Shown here one piece after another: positions 33,278 through 41,915 of a stretch of DNA of 64,000 bases. Under the pieces are notes generated by a model. It had not been told where the DNA came from. It did no database searches and saw only the letters and a list, made by a program, of their open reading frames with translations. The translations under genes and the position numbers were made by a program. The DNA is taken from NCBI RefSeq assembly GCF_001436605.1, contig NZ_AYZL01000008.1, positions 1 to 64,000 of the forward strand, in the 5' to 3' direction. Origin of the DNA: Holzapfeliella floricola DSM 23037 = JCM 16512. GTDB lineage: Bacteria; Bacillota; Bacilli; Lactobacillales; Lactobacillaceae. Each line of letters starts with the position of its first letter. Position 1 is the first letter of the stretch.

Positions 33278-34102
33278 ATGCCAAAAGTACTCAAAAAATT
33301 AGGCGCTTTAGGTGTTATTCTAATCGTAGGATTAATAACAACCGCTTGTGGACAAAGTTTAGCACAGCAAAGCGTTACTGAAAGAGTTGAAAAAACTAAA
33401 ACGATAACTTGGGGAGTAAAAGGGGACCAAAAGTTATTTAGTTTAATTAATGTAGAAAATGGTCAACATGAAGGATTTGAAGATGATTTAGCCCAATTGT
33501 TATCCAAAAAAGCATTCGGTGATGATATTAAGGTCGAGTTTGCAACTGTAACGAGTTCAAGTCGAGTGCCAATGCTAAAAAACGGGAATGTTGATGCTTT
33601 AATTTCTACTATGACGATTACACCAGCTCGACAAAAACAACTTGATTTTACACAACCTTATTTTAATGCTGGACAATCGTTATTGGTTAAAAAAGGCAGC
33701 TCAATTAAAAATGTTAAAGATTTAGATAGTTCTAAAACTGTTTTGGGATTACAAGGTTCTAGTTCAGTTCAAAACATTAAGAAAGCAGCGCCTAATGCGC
33801 ATGTTTTAGAATTAAGTGATTTAGCCCAAGCATTTACGGCATTGAAATCAGGTCAAGGTGATGTATTGACATCAGATAACGGGATTTTGTATGGCCTAGC
33901 TGCAAACAATTCAGAATATGAAGTTGTGGGCGGTGCGTTTACAACAGAACCTTATGGAATTGCTGCTAATAAAGGTCAAGAAGATTTTGTAGAAAGATTA
34001 AACCAAGCATTAACACAAGTTAAAGCAGACGGTAGTTATGATCAGCTTATTCATAAGTGGTTTGGATCAATTCCAGGATTTGAGGTGAGTCAAGTCAAAT
34101 GA
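33278..34102 (+). CDS. glnH: Amino-acid ABC substrate-binding lipoprotein
   Basis: A 274-residue type II periplasmic-binding-like lipoprotein. The signal peptide ends LITTAC with the lipidated Cys24. The family signature appears as GFEDDLAQLL, and the ligand arginine is in TITPARQKQLDFTQPY. It delivers glutamine or a related amino acid to the membrane complex. I use ATG 33278, 10 bases after AGGAG, rather than an in-frame GTG at 33269 that overlaps that site. The stop overlaps the next gene (ATGA). Confidence 0.9.
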   Translation: MPKVLKKLGALGVILIVGLITTACGQSLAQQSVTERVEKTKTITWGVKGDQKLFSLINVENGQHEGFEDDLAQLLSKKAFGDDIKVEFATVTSSSRVPMLKNGNVDALISTMTITPARQKQLDFTQPYFNAGQSLLVKKGSSIKNVKDLDSSKTVLGLQGSSSVQNIKKAAPNAHVLELSDLAQAFTALKSGQGDVLTSDNGILYGLAANNSEYEVVGGAFTTEPYGIAANKGQEDFVERLNQALTQVKADGSYDQLIHKWFGSIPGFEVSQVK

Positions 34103-34740
34103 TTACAATAATACAAGAACATTTACCCCAGTTATTAACAGGTTTATTGAATACAGTTTTTTCAAGTTTAATTGCTTTAATAGGTAGTTTGATTTTAGGA
34201 ACAATTTTTGCGTTATTTGAAATAAGTCCTAATCGTCTATTAAGGTTTATTGGAAAAGCTTATGTTGAAGTTTTCCGAAACATACCGTTGTTAGTCATTG
34301 TTTTAATTTTTTATATTGTCATTCCGATGTACATTATAAAAATTAACGGATTTATGGCGGGAAGTATTGGGTTAACAATATATACATCAGCGTTCATTGC
34401 TGAGGTTATTAAAGCTGGTATTTTAAGTATAGGTAAGGGTCAAATGGAGGCTGCACGTTCCAATGGGATGAGTTATCTTCAATCAATGTGGCATGTGGTT
34501 TTACCACAGGCATTTAAAGTTGTTATTCCACCTTTAGGGAATCAGTTTATCAACTTGGTTAAAAATTCCAGTATTCTAGCATTTGTGGCAGGTGCAGATT
34601 TGATGTATCAAGCTAACAGCATTGCCTCCACAACATTTCAAACGAATCAAACATACTTAATAGTTGGTCTTCTCTACTTAATTTTAACCATGCCATTGAG
34701 TTATTATATGCGTCATTTAGAAAAGAAAATAACTAATTAG
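34099..34740 (+). CDS. glnM: Amino-acid ABC transporter permease 1
   Basis: A 213-residue HisMQ-type permease with about five membrane helices. The EAA loop that docks the ATPase reads EAARSNGMSYLQSMWHVVLP. It overlaps the binding-protein gene by four bases. It pairs with the following permease to form the heterodimeric channel; the glnM/glnP naming follows gene order only. Confidence 0.88.
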   Translation: MITIIQEHLPQLLTGLLNTVFSSLIALIGSLILGTIFALFEISPNRLLRFIGKAYVEVFRNIPLLVIVLIFYIVIPMYIIKINGFMAGSIGLTIYTSAFIAEVIKAGILSIGKGQMEAARSNGMSYLQSMWHVVLPQAFKVVIPPLGNQFINLVKNSSILAFVAGADLMYQANSIASTTFQTNQTYLIVGLLYLILTMPLSYYMRHLEKKITN

Positions 34741-34756
34741 TGGAAGGAGTGAGACA

Positions 34757-35410
34757 ATGAACTGGTCAGGAGCATATACTTGGATTAATTTAAATTACTT
34801 GTTGCAAGGATTGTGGATAACAATTCAAATTTCTGTAATTTCAATTATTTTAAGTTCTATCTTTGGTGCAATACTTGGAATTATTCGCTACAGTAAAATT
34901 TCTAAAGTCTCTGCATTTGTTGGGTTTTTAGTTGATATTGTAAGGAATTTACCATTATTATTAATTTTATTTTTTAGTTATTTTGGATTGCCACAAATAG
35001 GGATTCGGTTTAGTACTTTTTCAGCAGCTATCTTTGCATTTACGATTTTTGAATCAGCTATGTTAGCTGAAATTTTTAGATCTGGTCTTGAAGCTGTGGA
35101 TAAAGGTCAAACTGAAGCTGCACGTTCAAATGGGTTAACTTATTTACAAACGTTAAGATACATTGTTTTTCCACAAGGACTGAAGAAAATGATTGCACCA
35201 ATTGTGAGTCAATTTATTTCATTAGTCAAAGATACATCGCTTGCCACAATTATCCTGTTGCCTGATTTAATGCAAAGAGCACAAGTGATTTATGGACAAG
35301 ATACGAATTACATGATTCCAATTTTTATTTTGGTGGCTGCAACTTACTTTGTAGTGAACTACTTATTGTCACTATTTGCAGGATTTATTGATCGTCGCTT
35401 AAAAAATTAA
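34757..35410 (+). CDS. glnP: Amino-acid ABC transporter permease 2
   Basis: A 217-residue HisMQ-type permease with about five helices. EAARSNGLTYLQTLRYIVFP is its ATPase-docking loop, clearly paralogous to that of the preceding permease. ATG follows AAGGAG, 16 bases after the upstream stop. Last gene of the glutamine transporter operon, followed by a terminator. Confidence 0.88.
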   Translation: MNWSGAYTWINLNYLLQGLWITIQISVISIILSSIFGAILGIIRYSKISKVSAFVGFLVDIVRNLPLLLILFFSYFGLPQIGIRFSTFSAAIFAFTIFESAMLAEIFRSGLEAVDKGQTEAARSNGLTYLQTLRYIVFPQGLKKMIAPIVSQFISLVKDTSLATIILLPDLMQRAQVIYGQDTNYMIPIFILVAATYFVVNYLLSLFAGFIDRRLKN

Positions 35411-35443
35411 GGATTTTTAAACATATTATTAATATTACAACTC

Positions 35444-35480
35444 AAAAACACGTTCTGTGATAAGATTGGACGTGTTTTTA
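35444..35480 (+). terminator. Terminator of the gln operon
   Basis: AAAAACACGT/ACGTGTTTTT stem with a 16-base loop and T tract. The spacing to the next gene (about 30 bases) allows some readthrough. Confidence 0.7.
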
Positions 35481-35509
35481 ATATATCTATAGGAAAGAGA
35501 GTTAAAACT

Positions 35510-36409
35510 ATGTTGGAGTTTAAAAATGTAACTAAAACATTTGGTGACGTTACAGCTGTCCAAGACCTGTCTTTCAAAATTGAAGAAGGTCAAATTATGG
35601 GGTTAATTGGACAAAATGGGGCTGGAAAAACGACAACTTTTCGTTTGCTATTGAAGTTTTTGAGAGCAAATGAAGGTCAAATTTTCTGGAACGGTCAAGA
35701 AATTAGTGCTGACGATTATAACATTATTGGATATTTACCTGAAGAAAGAGGATTATATCCCAAACTATCAATTCGTGATCAGTTAATTTTCTTTGCAGAA
35801 TTAAAAGGAAAGAAACGCAAAGATATTGAGCCCAAAATTGATTATTGGATGGAAAAGTTTCAAGTTAAAGGTAATAAAAAAGATAAGCTTAAAAAGTTAT
35901 CTAAAGGAAATCAACAAAAGGTTCAATTGATTGCGACACTATTGCATGACCCAAAACTTGTTATCTTAGATGAACCTTTCAGTGGACTTGATCCCGTCAA
36001 TGCAGGTATCTTGCAAGACGGTATTTTAGAACTGAAAAAACAAGGGGCATGCGTTATTTTTTCAAGTCATAATATGAATAACGTTGAACAGATTTGTGAT
36101 CATTTAATTATGCTAAAGAGTGGTCAAACAGTCTTAAAAGGTAAGGTATCTGAAATCCGTCGTTCATTTGGGCGTACGAGAATCTTTTTAGAATCTGATT
36201 TAACACCCCAAGATGTCTCAAATATCGAAGGTGTTAAAAATGCATTTGTTCACGAAGATGGTGTGCTAGAAGTTGTTTTAACAGATGAAAAAGCAGGGAA
36301 AGCTATTTTTGATTTAGCAACAAAACAAGGTTATATTCCAATGTTTAATCAACAACCACCTACACTTGAAGAAATCTTTAGAATGAAAGCAGGTGCACCA
36401 AATGAATAA
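35510..36409 (+). CDS. ABC exporter ATPase, NatA/YhaQ-like
   Basis: A 299-residue ATPase: Walker A GQNGAGKT (about residues 35-42), signature LSKGNQQKV, Walker B LVILDEPFSGLDP, and a C-terminal extension of about 80 residues typical of NatA-like exporters of the ABC-2 type. Partner permease gene overlaps its end by eight bases. The pair probably exports sodium, a lipid or an antimicrobial peptide; the substrate is not predictable. ATG preceded by GAAAGAGAG. Confidence 0.85.
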   Translation: MLEFKNVTKTFGDVTAVQDLSFKIEEGQIMGLIGQNGAGKTTTFRLLLKFLRANEGQIFWNGQEISADDYNIIGYLPEERGLYPKLSIRDQLIFFAELKGKKRKDIEPKIDYWMEKFQVKGNKKDKLKKLSKGNQQKVQLIATLLHDPKLVILDEPFSGLDPVNAGILQDGILELKKQGACVIFSSHNMNNVEQICDHLIMLKSGQTVLKGKVSEIRRSFGRTRIFLESDLTPQDVSNIEGVKNAFVHEDGVLEVVLTDEKAGKAIFDLATKQGYIPMFNQQPPTLEEIFRMKAGAPNE

Positions 36410-37658
36410 AACATGGATTATCGCGCGTAATGTCTTTATGAAAAATGCCAAGACAATTTCGTTTTGGGTTATGATTATTTTACCAGTTTTTGGTTTTTTG
36501 CTTACATTTGGAATAGGCTATTTAGCTGCTGGGTCATCAGCAGCTAGTTCTGATTCAAAAACTAATGAGTCAACTGCCATTGCTGTTGTATCAACAAATG
36601 AACAAACAAAAGAAACATTAAGAACATTGAATCAAAATTTTCAACCAGTAAACGATATTGGTGAAGCTAAGACTGAATTAAAAGATAAAAAAGTTCAAGC
36701 TTATGTCGATTTTGAACAAGTTAACAACCTTACGATTGTTACAGATAATGCAAATAATGAAGTTCAGCAGAAATTATCTGGGATTGTAACGCAAGCTCAA
36801 AGTTACTTAACAGCTAAACAGGCAGGTATTTCAGACCAACAACTGGCAACGCTAAGCCAGCCATCAGCTGTTCAGTTTAAAGATGTTAACGATACACAAA
36901 CACTTGAACAAGCATTATCTAATCCTGAAACTAAAAAATCAATCTATAATGGCGTATCCATGGGAGCAGTCTTTGTCTTATTCTTTATTGTTTTAGCTTT
37001 TGCTAATATCGTGGCACAAGAAATAGGTTCAGAAAAAGGAACAAGAATTATGGAAGTCTTGGTTTCAAGTGCACCTGCAAAAAACCATTTTTATGGAAAA
37101 ATTATTGGTGTATTGATGATGGTTGCTGTTTATATTGGATTTTACGGTATTCTTGCAGCAGTAGGACTAACTTATTTCAAAGATAATGAAATTAGCAATT
37201 TTATTATTAATCAAGTTATTATGACACCATTCTTTATGTTCGTGGTTTTATTCATGCTAGTAGCAGTCATTTATACAATTGTGTTAGCTGCAATTTTAGG
37301 ATCAATGTCGTCTAAGACAGAAGACGGTCCAAAGATGGTTGCACCATTGACTTATCTGATTCTTTTAGGTTATTTTGGAGCATTATTCTCCATGAATGCT
37401 AATAATATTTTGACTCAAATTCTATCTTATATTCCTTTTATTTCATCTTTTATAGCACCTGCAAAAATAGGTCTTGGATTTATGAATGGTGGAGTAGGAT
37501 TAGGATCACTATTAATCTCAATTGTGTTTTTAGGTCTAATTACATACTTCGGTGCTAAACTTTACGCTTCAAATGTTTTAATGTACAGCGATCAATCAGT
37601 TTGGAAACGTTTAGCGCATTCAATCAAATTTATCAGACGTGAAAATCAAGTCAAATAA
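36402..37658 (+). CDS. ABC-2 type permease, NatB/YhaP-like
   Basis: A 418-residue permease: one N-terminal helix (about residues 18-40), a large extracytoplasmic domain (about 45-185), then five helices, the normal ABC-2 layout of the NatB/YhaP class. I use ATG 36402, overlapping the ATPase stop with an AGGTG site; an in-frame GTG at 36393 is less likely. The C terminus is basic (KRLAHSIKFIRRENQVK). Confidence 0.85.
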   Translation: MNKTWIIARNVFMKNAKTISFWVMIILPVFGFLLTFGIGYLAAGSSAASSDSKTNESTAIAVVSTNEQTKETLRTLNQNFQPVNDIGEAKTELKDKKVQAYVDFEQVNNLTIVTDNANNEVQQKLSGIVTQAQSYLTAKQAGISDQQLATLSQPSAVQFKDVNDTQTLEQALSNPETKKSIYNGVSMGAVFVLFFIVLAFANIVAQEIGSEKGTRIMEVLVSSAPAKNHFYGKIIGVLMMVAVYIGFYGILAAVGLTYFKDNEISNFIINQVIMTPFFMFVVLFMLVAVIYTIVLAAILGSMSSKTEDGPKMVAPLTYLILLGYFGALFSMNANNILTQILSYIPFISSFIAPAKIGLGFMNGGVGLGSLLISIVFLGLITYFGAKLYASNVLMYSDQSVWKRLAHSIKFIRRENQVK

Positions 37659-37687
37659 AAAAATCACCTTTTAAGGTGATTTTTTTA
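37657..37687. terminator. Bidirectional terminator
   Basis: AAAAAAATCACCTT and its complement with a two-base loop, between the convergent ABC-2 permease gene and hflX. Confidence 0.88.
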
Positions 37688-38953
37688 TTTGAGATAATCT
37701 TTCAACCAAATTTTATCATTTGGATTAATGACAGCTTTGATATAAAAATCAGTTTCTACAATTTCTTGTGAGATGATTTCAGTTTTGCCTTGTAGATATG
37801 CTAATGTTTTCCCATCTGTAGCAGGAATTTTTAGATCAATTATTTCATAGTCTTTGAAAATTTGTTTTTGAATAAAGTCAGAGAACTGTAAAATTGATGG
37901 TTTTTCAATTGCTGAATAGATGATTTCGTCACTATTAATTTGAGGATAGGGTGTATCGGTTTTATCAGCTTTATTGAAGGCCAAAATCATTGGGATTTTA
38001 TCAGCATCAATTTCTTTTAAAACATCAGCAGTTGTTGCCATCATTTCACGATAATTGGGATCAGAGTAGTCGACAACTTGAATGATTAAGTCAGCTTCTT
38101 TTGCTTCAAGTAAAGTTGCTTTAAAAGCCTCAACTAGATTATGAGGTAAACGACTAACAAATCCAACCGTATCACTTAAGATAAATTCTCGATGGTGAGG
38201 TAATCGAATGTGACGAACACTAGTATCAAGTGTGGCAAATAGCATATCTTTTTCGAATACTGCTTTATCTTCTTGGTTTTTTGTAAACGCTTTAATCAAA
38301 GCATTCATAGTGGAAGATTTTCCAGCGTTAGTATATCCGACTAAGGCTACTTTAGGTAAATCACTATTTTGACGGTCTTTACGTTGCGTCAATGTTGTTT
38401 GTTCAATCTCTTCAAGTTGGCGCTTAATTCGTGTGATTTCTTTTTGAATGGTTCGACGATTAATTTCTAGTTTTGTCTCACCAGCACCACGGTTAGCAAA
38501 TCCAGCACCACCACGTTGTTGGTCTAAGGTATTTTCGGATGGATGTAAGCGGGGCAAAGCATATTGTAGACGAGCTAAATTAACTTGAAGTATAGCTTGC
38601 TTAGTTTGTGCACGTTGGGCAAATATTTCCAAAATCAATTCAGTACGGTCAATGACTTTCAATTCAGTTATCTTTTCGATATTTCGAATTTGAGTGGGTG
38701 TTAATTCATCATTCAAAACAACGGTGCCTACGTCTTTGTGTTCACATAATTGTTTTAATTCTTCAAGTTTTCCCTTACCAAAGTAAGTGCCGGATACAGG
38801 ATTATCTAATTTTTGTGTCAAAGTTGCGCTAGCTGTCATATTATTGGCAAATACTAATTCTTTTAATTCTGAAATAGCATAGTCAAAATTGTATTTTTGA
38901 GCATCAACGCCAGCTACGACAACTTTTGTTTTTTCGATATTATTTGAGAGCAT
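37685..38953 (-). CDS. hflX: Ribosome-associated GTPase HflX
   Basis: A 422-residue GTPase. The N-terminal HflX domain contains GTYFGKGKLEEL and LNDELTPTQIRN. GAGFANRGAGETKLE and a coiled coil lead to the G domain, with G1 GYTNAGKS (about 204), G3 DTVGFV and G4 NKAD. HflX splits stalled or hibernating 70S ribosomes, especially under heat or antibiotic stress. ATG follows GAGGTAAC. Divergent from the Bce-type operon. Intact and normal in length. Confidence 0.93.
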   Translation of the reverse strand: MLSNNIEKTKVVVAGVDAQKYNFDYAISELKELVFANNMTASATLTQKLDNPVSGTYFGKGKLEELKQLCEHKDVGTVVLNDELTPTQIRNIEKITELKVIDRTELILEIFAQRAQTKQAILQVNLARLQYALPRLHPSENTLDQQRGGAGFANRGAGETKLEINRRTIQKEITRIKRQLEEIEQTTLTQRKDRQNSDLPKVALVGYTNAGKSSTMNALIKAFTKNQEDKAVFEKDMLFATLDTSVRHIRLPHHREFILSDTVGFVSRLPHNLVEAFKATLLEAKEADLIIQVVDYSDPNYREMMATTADVLKEIDADKIPMILAFNKADKTDTPYPQINSDEIIYSAIEKPSILQFSDFIQKQIFKDYEIIDLKIPATDGKTLAYLQGKTEIISQEIVETDFYIKAVINPNDKIWLKDYLK

Positions 38954-39039
38954 TAAGTTACCTCATCTATTAGTTTTAGTAATTTCATCATAACCAATAT
39001 AAGTCAAAAAAGCGAATAAAACCCTTAAAAATGACAATC

Positions 39040-39074
39040 TTACAAAACTGTAAGAAAATTTAGGGGATTTGTAA
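39040..39074 (+). promoter_or_regulatory. BceR-type operator before the bceA-like gene
   Basis: TTACA AAAC TGTAA (39040-39053) matches the TNACA-N4-TGTAA binding element of BceR-like regulators exactly, with an extra TGTAA half-site 21 bases further (39070-39074). The same arrangement is found at 41810-41843. It lies about 90-100 bases ahead of the ATPase gene. Confidence 0.65.
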
Positions 39075-39142
39075 GGTAAATAAATGTAGTCTAAATAATC
39101 TAAATGATATGATTATCGTGTAAACAAATTAGGAGGCCAATT

Positions 39143-39901
39143 ATGACAAATAATCAAATTGTAAAAGTACAAAACATAAATAAAATCTATGGCAAGCGCA
39201 ATGAAAAAAAATATCAGGCATTAAAAGATATTGATTTTTCAGTACAAAAAGGTGAATTTATTGGAATTATGGGTGCTTCAGGTTCAGGAAAAACTACTTT
39301 ATTGAATATGTTATCAACTTTAGATAAACCAACGAGTGGTCATATTTATATTAATGAACAAGATATTACGCAGTTGAAAAAAAATCAAATGGCAGATTTT
39401 CGTGGTCGTGAAATTGGTTTTATTTTTCAAGACTTTAACCTACTTGAGAATTTATCTTGCCGTGAGAATATTGCTTTACCTTTATCGTTGCAAAATGTAT
39501 CTTCAAAAGAAATTAAACCTAAAGTGCAAAAAATTGCTACTAAGTTAGGAATTTCTCAAATTTTAGACAAATATCCATCAGAAATTTCAGGTGGGCAAAA
39601 ACAACGTGTGGCAGCTAGCCGTGCGTTAGTTCATGAGCCTTCAATTCTATTTGGAGATGAGCCAACAGGTGCGCTAGATTCAAAAAGTGCAAAAGAACTA
39701 TTGAATACAATGCAACAATTGAATGAAGAAGATGCTGTTTCAATTTTGATGGTCACTCACGATGCAGCAGCAGCTAGTTATGCACAGCGTATTTTATTCA
39801 TCAAAGATGGTGAAATTCATCGCGAATTAAAACGTGGCCAAAACTCACGTTCTGATTTTTATCAAGAAATTATTCAAACACTAGGAACTTATGAACAGTA
39901 A
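39143..39901 (+). CDS. Bce-type ABC transporter ATPase
   Basis: A 252-residue ATPase of the MacB/BceA group: Walker A GASGSGKT (about residues 40-47), Q-loop FIFQDFNLLE, signature ISGGQKQR, Walker B ILFGDEPTGALD. With an FtsX-like permease it forms transporters that shield lipid-II-cycle intermediates from bacitracin or lantibiotics and signal to a two-component system. AGGAGG precedes the ATG, and the permease starts 15 bases after the stop. No histidine kinase or response regulator is adjacent. Confidence 0.88.
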   Translation: MTNNQIVKVQNINKIYGKRNEKKYQALKDIDFSVQKGEFIGIMGASGSGKTTLLNMLSTLDKPTSGHIYINEQDITQLKKNQMADFRGREIGFIFQDFNLLENLSCRENIALPLSLQNVSSKEIKPKVQKIATKLGISQILDKYPSEISGGQKQRVAASRALVHEPSILFGDEPTGALDSKSAKELLNTMQQLNEEDAVSILMVTHDAAAASYAQRILFIKDGEIHRELKRGQNSRSDFYQEIIQTLGTYEQ

Positions 39902-39916
39902 AAAAGGAGAGCTAAC

Positions 39917-41743
39917 ATGTTATTTAAATTAGCATTATCGGGACTGAAAAGTCGATTTAAAGACTACCTCGTATTATTTTCTGGTCTAATTGTGACAAGT
40001 GCTATCTTCTACATGTTTTTGTCACTTTCGACAAATCCAGAATTTTTAAAACAAAATACGACAATTTCTATTATTGGGGTCGTCTTTATAATTGGTGATA
40101 TTTTACTAGCTTTAATCACACTGGTTTATATTATTTATGCGAATAGTTTTTTGTTAAGTATGCGGCAAAGAGATTATGGGTTATTCATGATGTTAGGTGC
40201 TAAAAGTTCGAAAATTGGTAATTTGATTTTCGTAGAAACCTTATTTTTAGGGATTTTGGCAACAGTAGTTGGATTAGTTATTGGGGTATTTGCCACTCAA
40301 GGTGTCGCTAATTTACTAATTAGTAATTTAAGTCTCTCAATTAATGGCTTTATTGGCTTTCACATGCCAGCAATATTATGGACAATGGCCTTTTTCTTCG
40401 TTTTGTTTCTATTTGCAGCGTTATTTAATCGAATTAAGCTATCTGTCATTCCAATATTGTCATTACTAAAAAGTAATGAAAAACCTGTTAAATATCGTCG
40501 AAATCCAGTTCTTATCTTTGCTCAATTTATATTAGGTTTAATTGCGCTCATCGTTGGTTATTATGCTATGAATAATATTATGATACTGAAAACAGATGGC
40601 TTTTGGTTAGCACTAATTGGTGTTGTTGTCGGAACCTTTTTATTATTTAAGTCGATATTTGGTGTTGTTATTGATATCTTGAGACAATCTAATAGAGTAA
40701 AATATCGTAATTTAAATAACTTCACGATTAATCAAATAAAATTTAGAATAACAGAGTACACAAGAATCCTAACTGTTGTATCAATCTTATTTGCTATGGC
40801 GGTAGGCGCAATTACAGTATCTTTATCGATGAGAACCTTGACTTTTACTAATTCAGAAAATTTAGCTTATTATGACACAGCTATATACAGCGAAAAAGAT
40901 AGTGTTAAAAAAGCTGTAGCGAAATTACCTATTGAAGATGAAACAACTTTTCATTATAAGGTCGAAGGATCAACGATTTATGCTTTATCAGACGAATTAA
41001 ACACACTACCAATGAAAATGAAAACACCTGATAACAAAGTCACAAGTTATAGTGGTGATAGTTCAAAAAACAGCGTCAACGATTTGATCACGTCAGCTTA
41101 TAATAATTTGCATCCTAAAAATGAACTGTTTGCTTCTTCAAAGGACGTCAACTATCAGTATGTTAATCGGTCAACTTTCAATACTATTCCAGTTACTCAA
41201 CATTCAGTTCAATTGATAAAAACAGTTGGAGGTATTCGTGAAAATCTTTCTAGTTTGAATGCATTGAATCAATTACAAAACGCAACTCCTAGTTTAGGTT
41301 TAGATGTTATGACACAAGCACAAGTTGGTGGACAAGTGATTAACTACTATCAACTCTTTAACAGTACTTATTCTGGTTTTCAATTTATGGGAATATTCTT
41401 GGGAGTGGCCTTTTTAACAATGTTAGCTTCAATCTTAATTTTTAAAATTTTGAGTGGAGCACACCAAGATAAAAAACGTTATGAAATGTTAGATAAAATA
41501 GGAACACGTCGTTCAGTTATGACCCGTTCAATTGCTAAAGAATTAGCAGTTCTGTTTGTTTTACCAGCGCTAGTTGGATTAACACATATGTTATTTGGTC
41601 TGAAATTATTTCAAGTAACTATGATTCCACAAATTTATGGGACAGTAGTAGTGCCAGTAACTATCTTTTTGACTTTATACTTTTTATATTATTTACTGAC
41701 ATTCTTTATTTATCGCTCAATTGTGTTACGAAAAAGAAAATAA
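39917..41743 (+). CDS. Bce-type FtsX permease
   Basis: A 608-residue permease with 10 predicted helices and one large extracellular domain (residues about 305-485) between helices 7 and 8, the BceB layout. The N-terminal helices carry the FtsX fold (LFMMLGAKSSKIGNLIF loop). It forms the transporter with the preceding ATPase. AAAGGAGAG precedes the ATG. A strong terminator separates it from the next permease gene, so that gene is not in this operon. Confidence 0.87.
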   Translation: MLFKLALSGLKSRFKDYLVLFSGLIVTSAIFYMFLSLSTNPEFLKQNTTISIIGVVFIIGDILLALITLVYIIYANSFLLSMRQRDYGLFMMLGAKSSKIGNLIFVETLFLGILATVVGLVIGVFATQGVANLLISNLSLSINGFIGFHMPAILWTMAFFFVLFLFAALFNRIKLSVIPILSLLKSNEKPVKYRRNPVLIFAQFILGLIALIVGYYAMNNIMILKTDGFWLALIGVVVGTFLLFKSIFGVVIDILRQSNRVKYRNLNNFTINQIKFRITEYTRILTVVSILFAMAVGAITVSLSMRTLTFTNSENLAYYDTAIYSEKDSVKKAVAKLPIEDETTFHYKVEGSTIYALSDELNTLPMKMKTPDNKVTSYSGDSSKNSVNDLITSAYNNLHPKNELFASSKDVNYQYVNRSTFNTIPVTQHSVQLIKTVGGIRENLSSLNALNQLQNATPSLGLDVMTQAQVGGQVINYYQLFNSTYSGFQFMGIFLGVAFLTMLASILIFKILSGAHQDKKRYEMLDKIGTRRSVMTRSIAKELAVLFVLPALVGLTHMLFGLKLFQVTMIPQIYGTVVVPVTIFLTLYFLYYLLTFFIYRSIVLRKRK

Positions 41744-41744
41744 C

Positions 41745-41771
41745 AAAAAGCCAACAGTTGTTGGCTTTTTG
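41745..41771 (+). terminator. Terminator of the Bce-type operon
   Basis: AAAAAGCCAACA/TGTTGGCTTTTT with a two-base loop, immediately after the permease stop. Confidence 0.9.
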
Positions 41772-41809
41772 TTTTAGATTAATAAAAATTTTAGTTTTTT
41801 AATCAAATC

Positions 41810-41843
41810 TTACAAAATTGTAAGATTGAGGGCTAAATTGTAA
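41810..41843 (+). promoter_or_regulatory. BceR-type operator before the second permease
   Basis: TTACA AAAT TGTAA (41810-41823) plus a TGTAA half-site 20 bases further (41839-41843). It closely repeats the 39040 element in sequence and spacing, so both units should respond to the same regulator. Confidence 0.65.
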
Positions 41844-41915
41844 GTTAAATCGATGTAACAACCTTCTAGTGATTGATAGCATAGAAATTGTAAACAAATC
41901 AGGGGGGTATCATTT

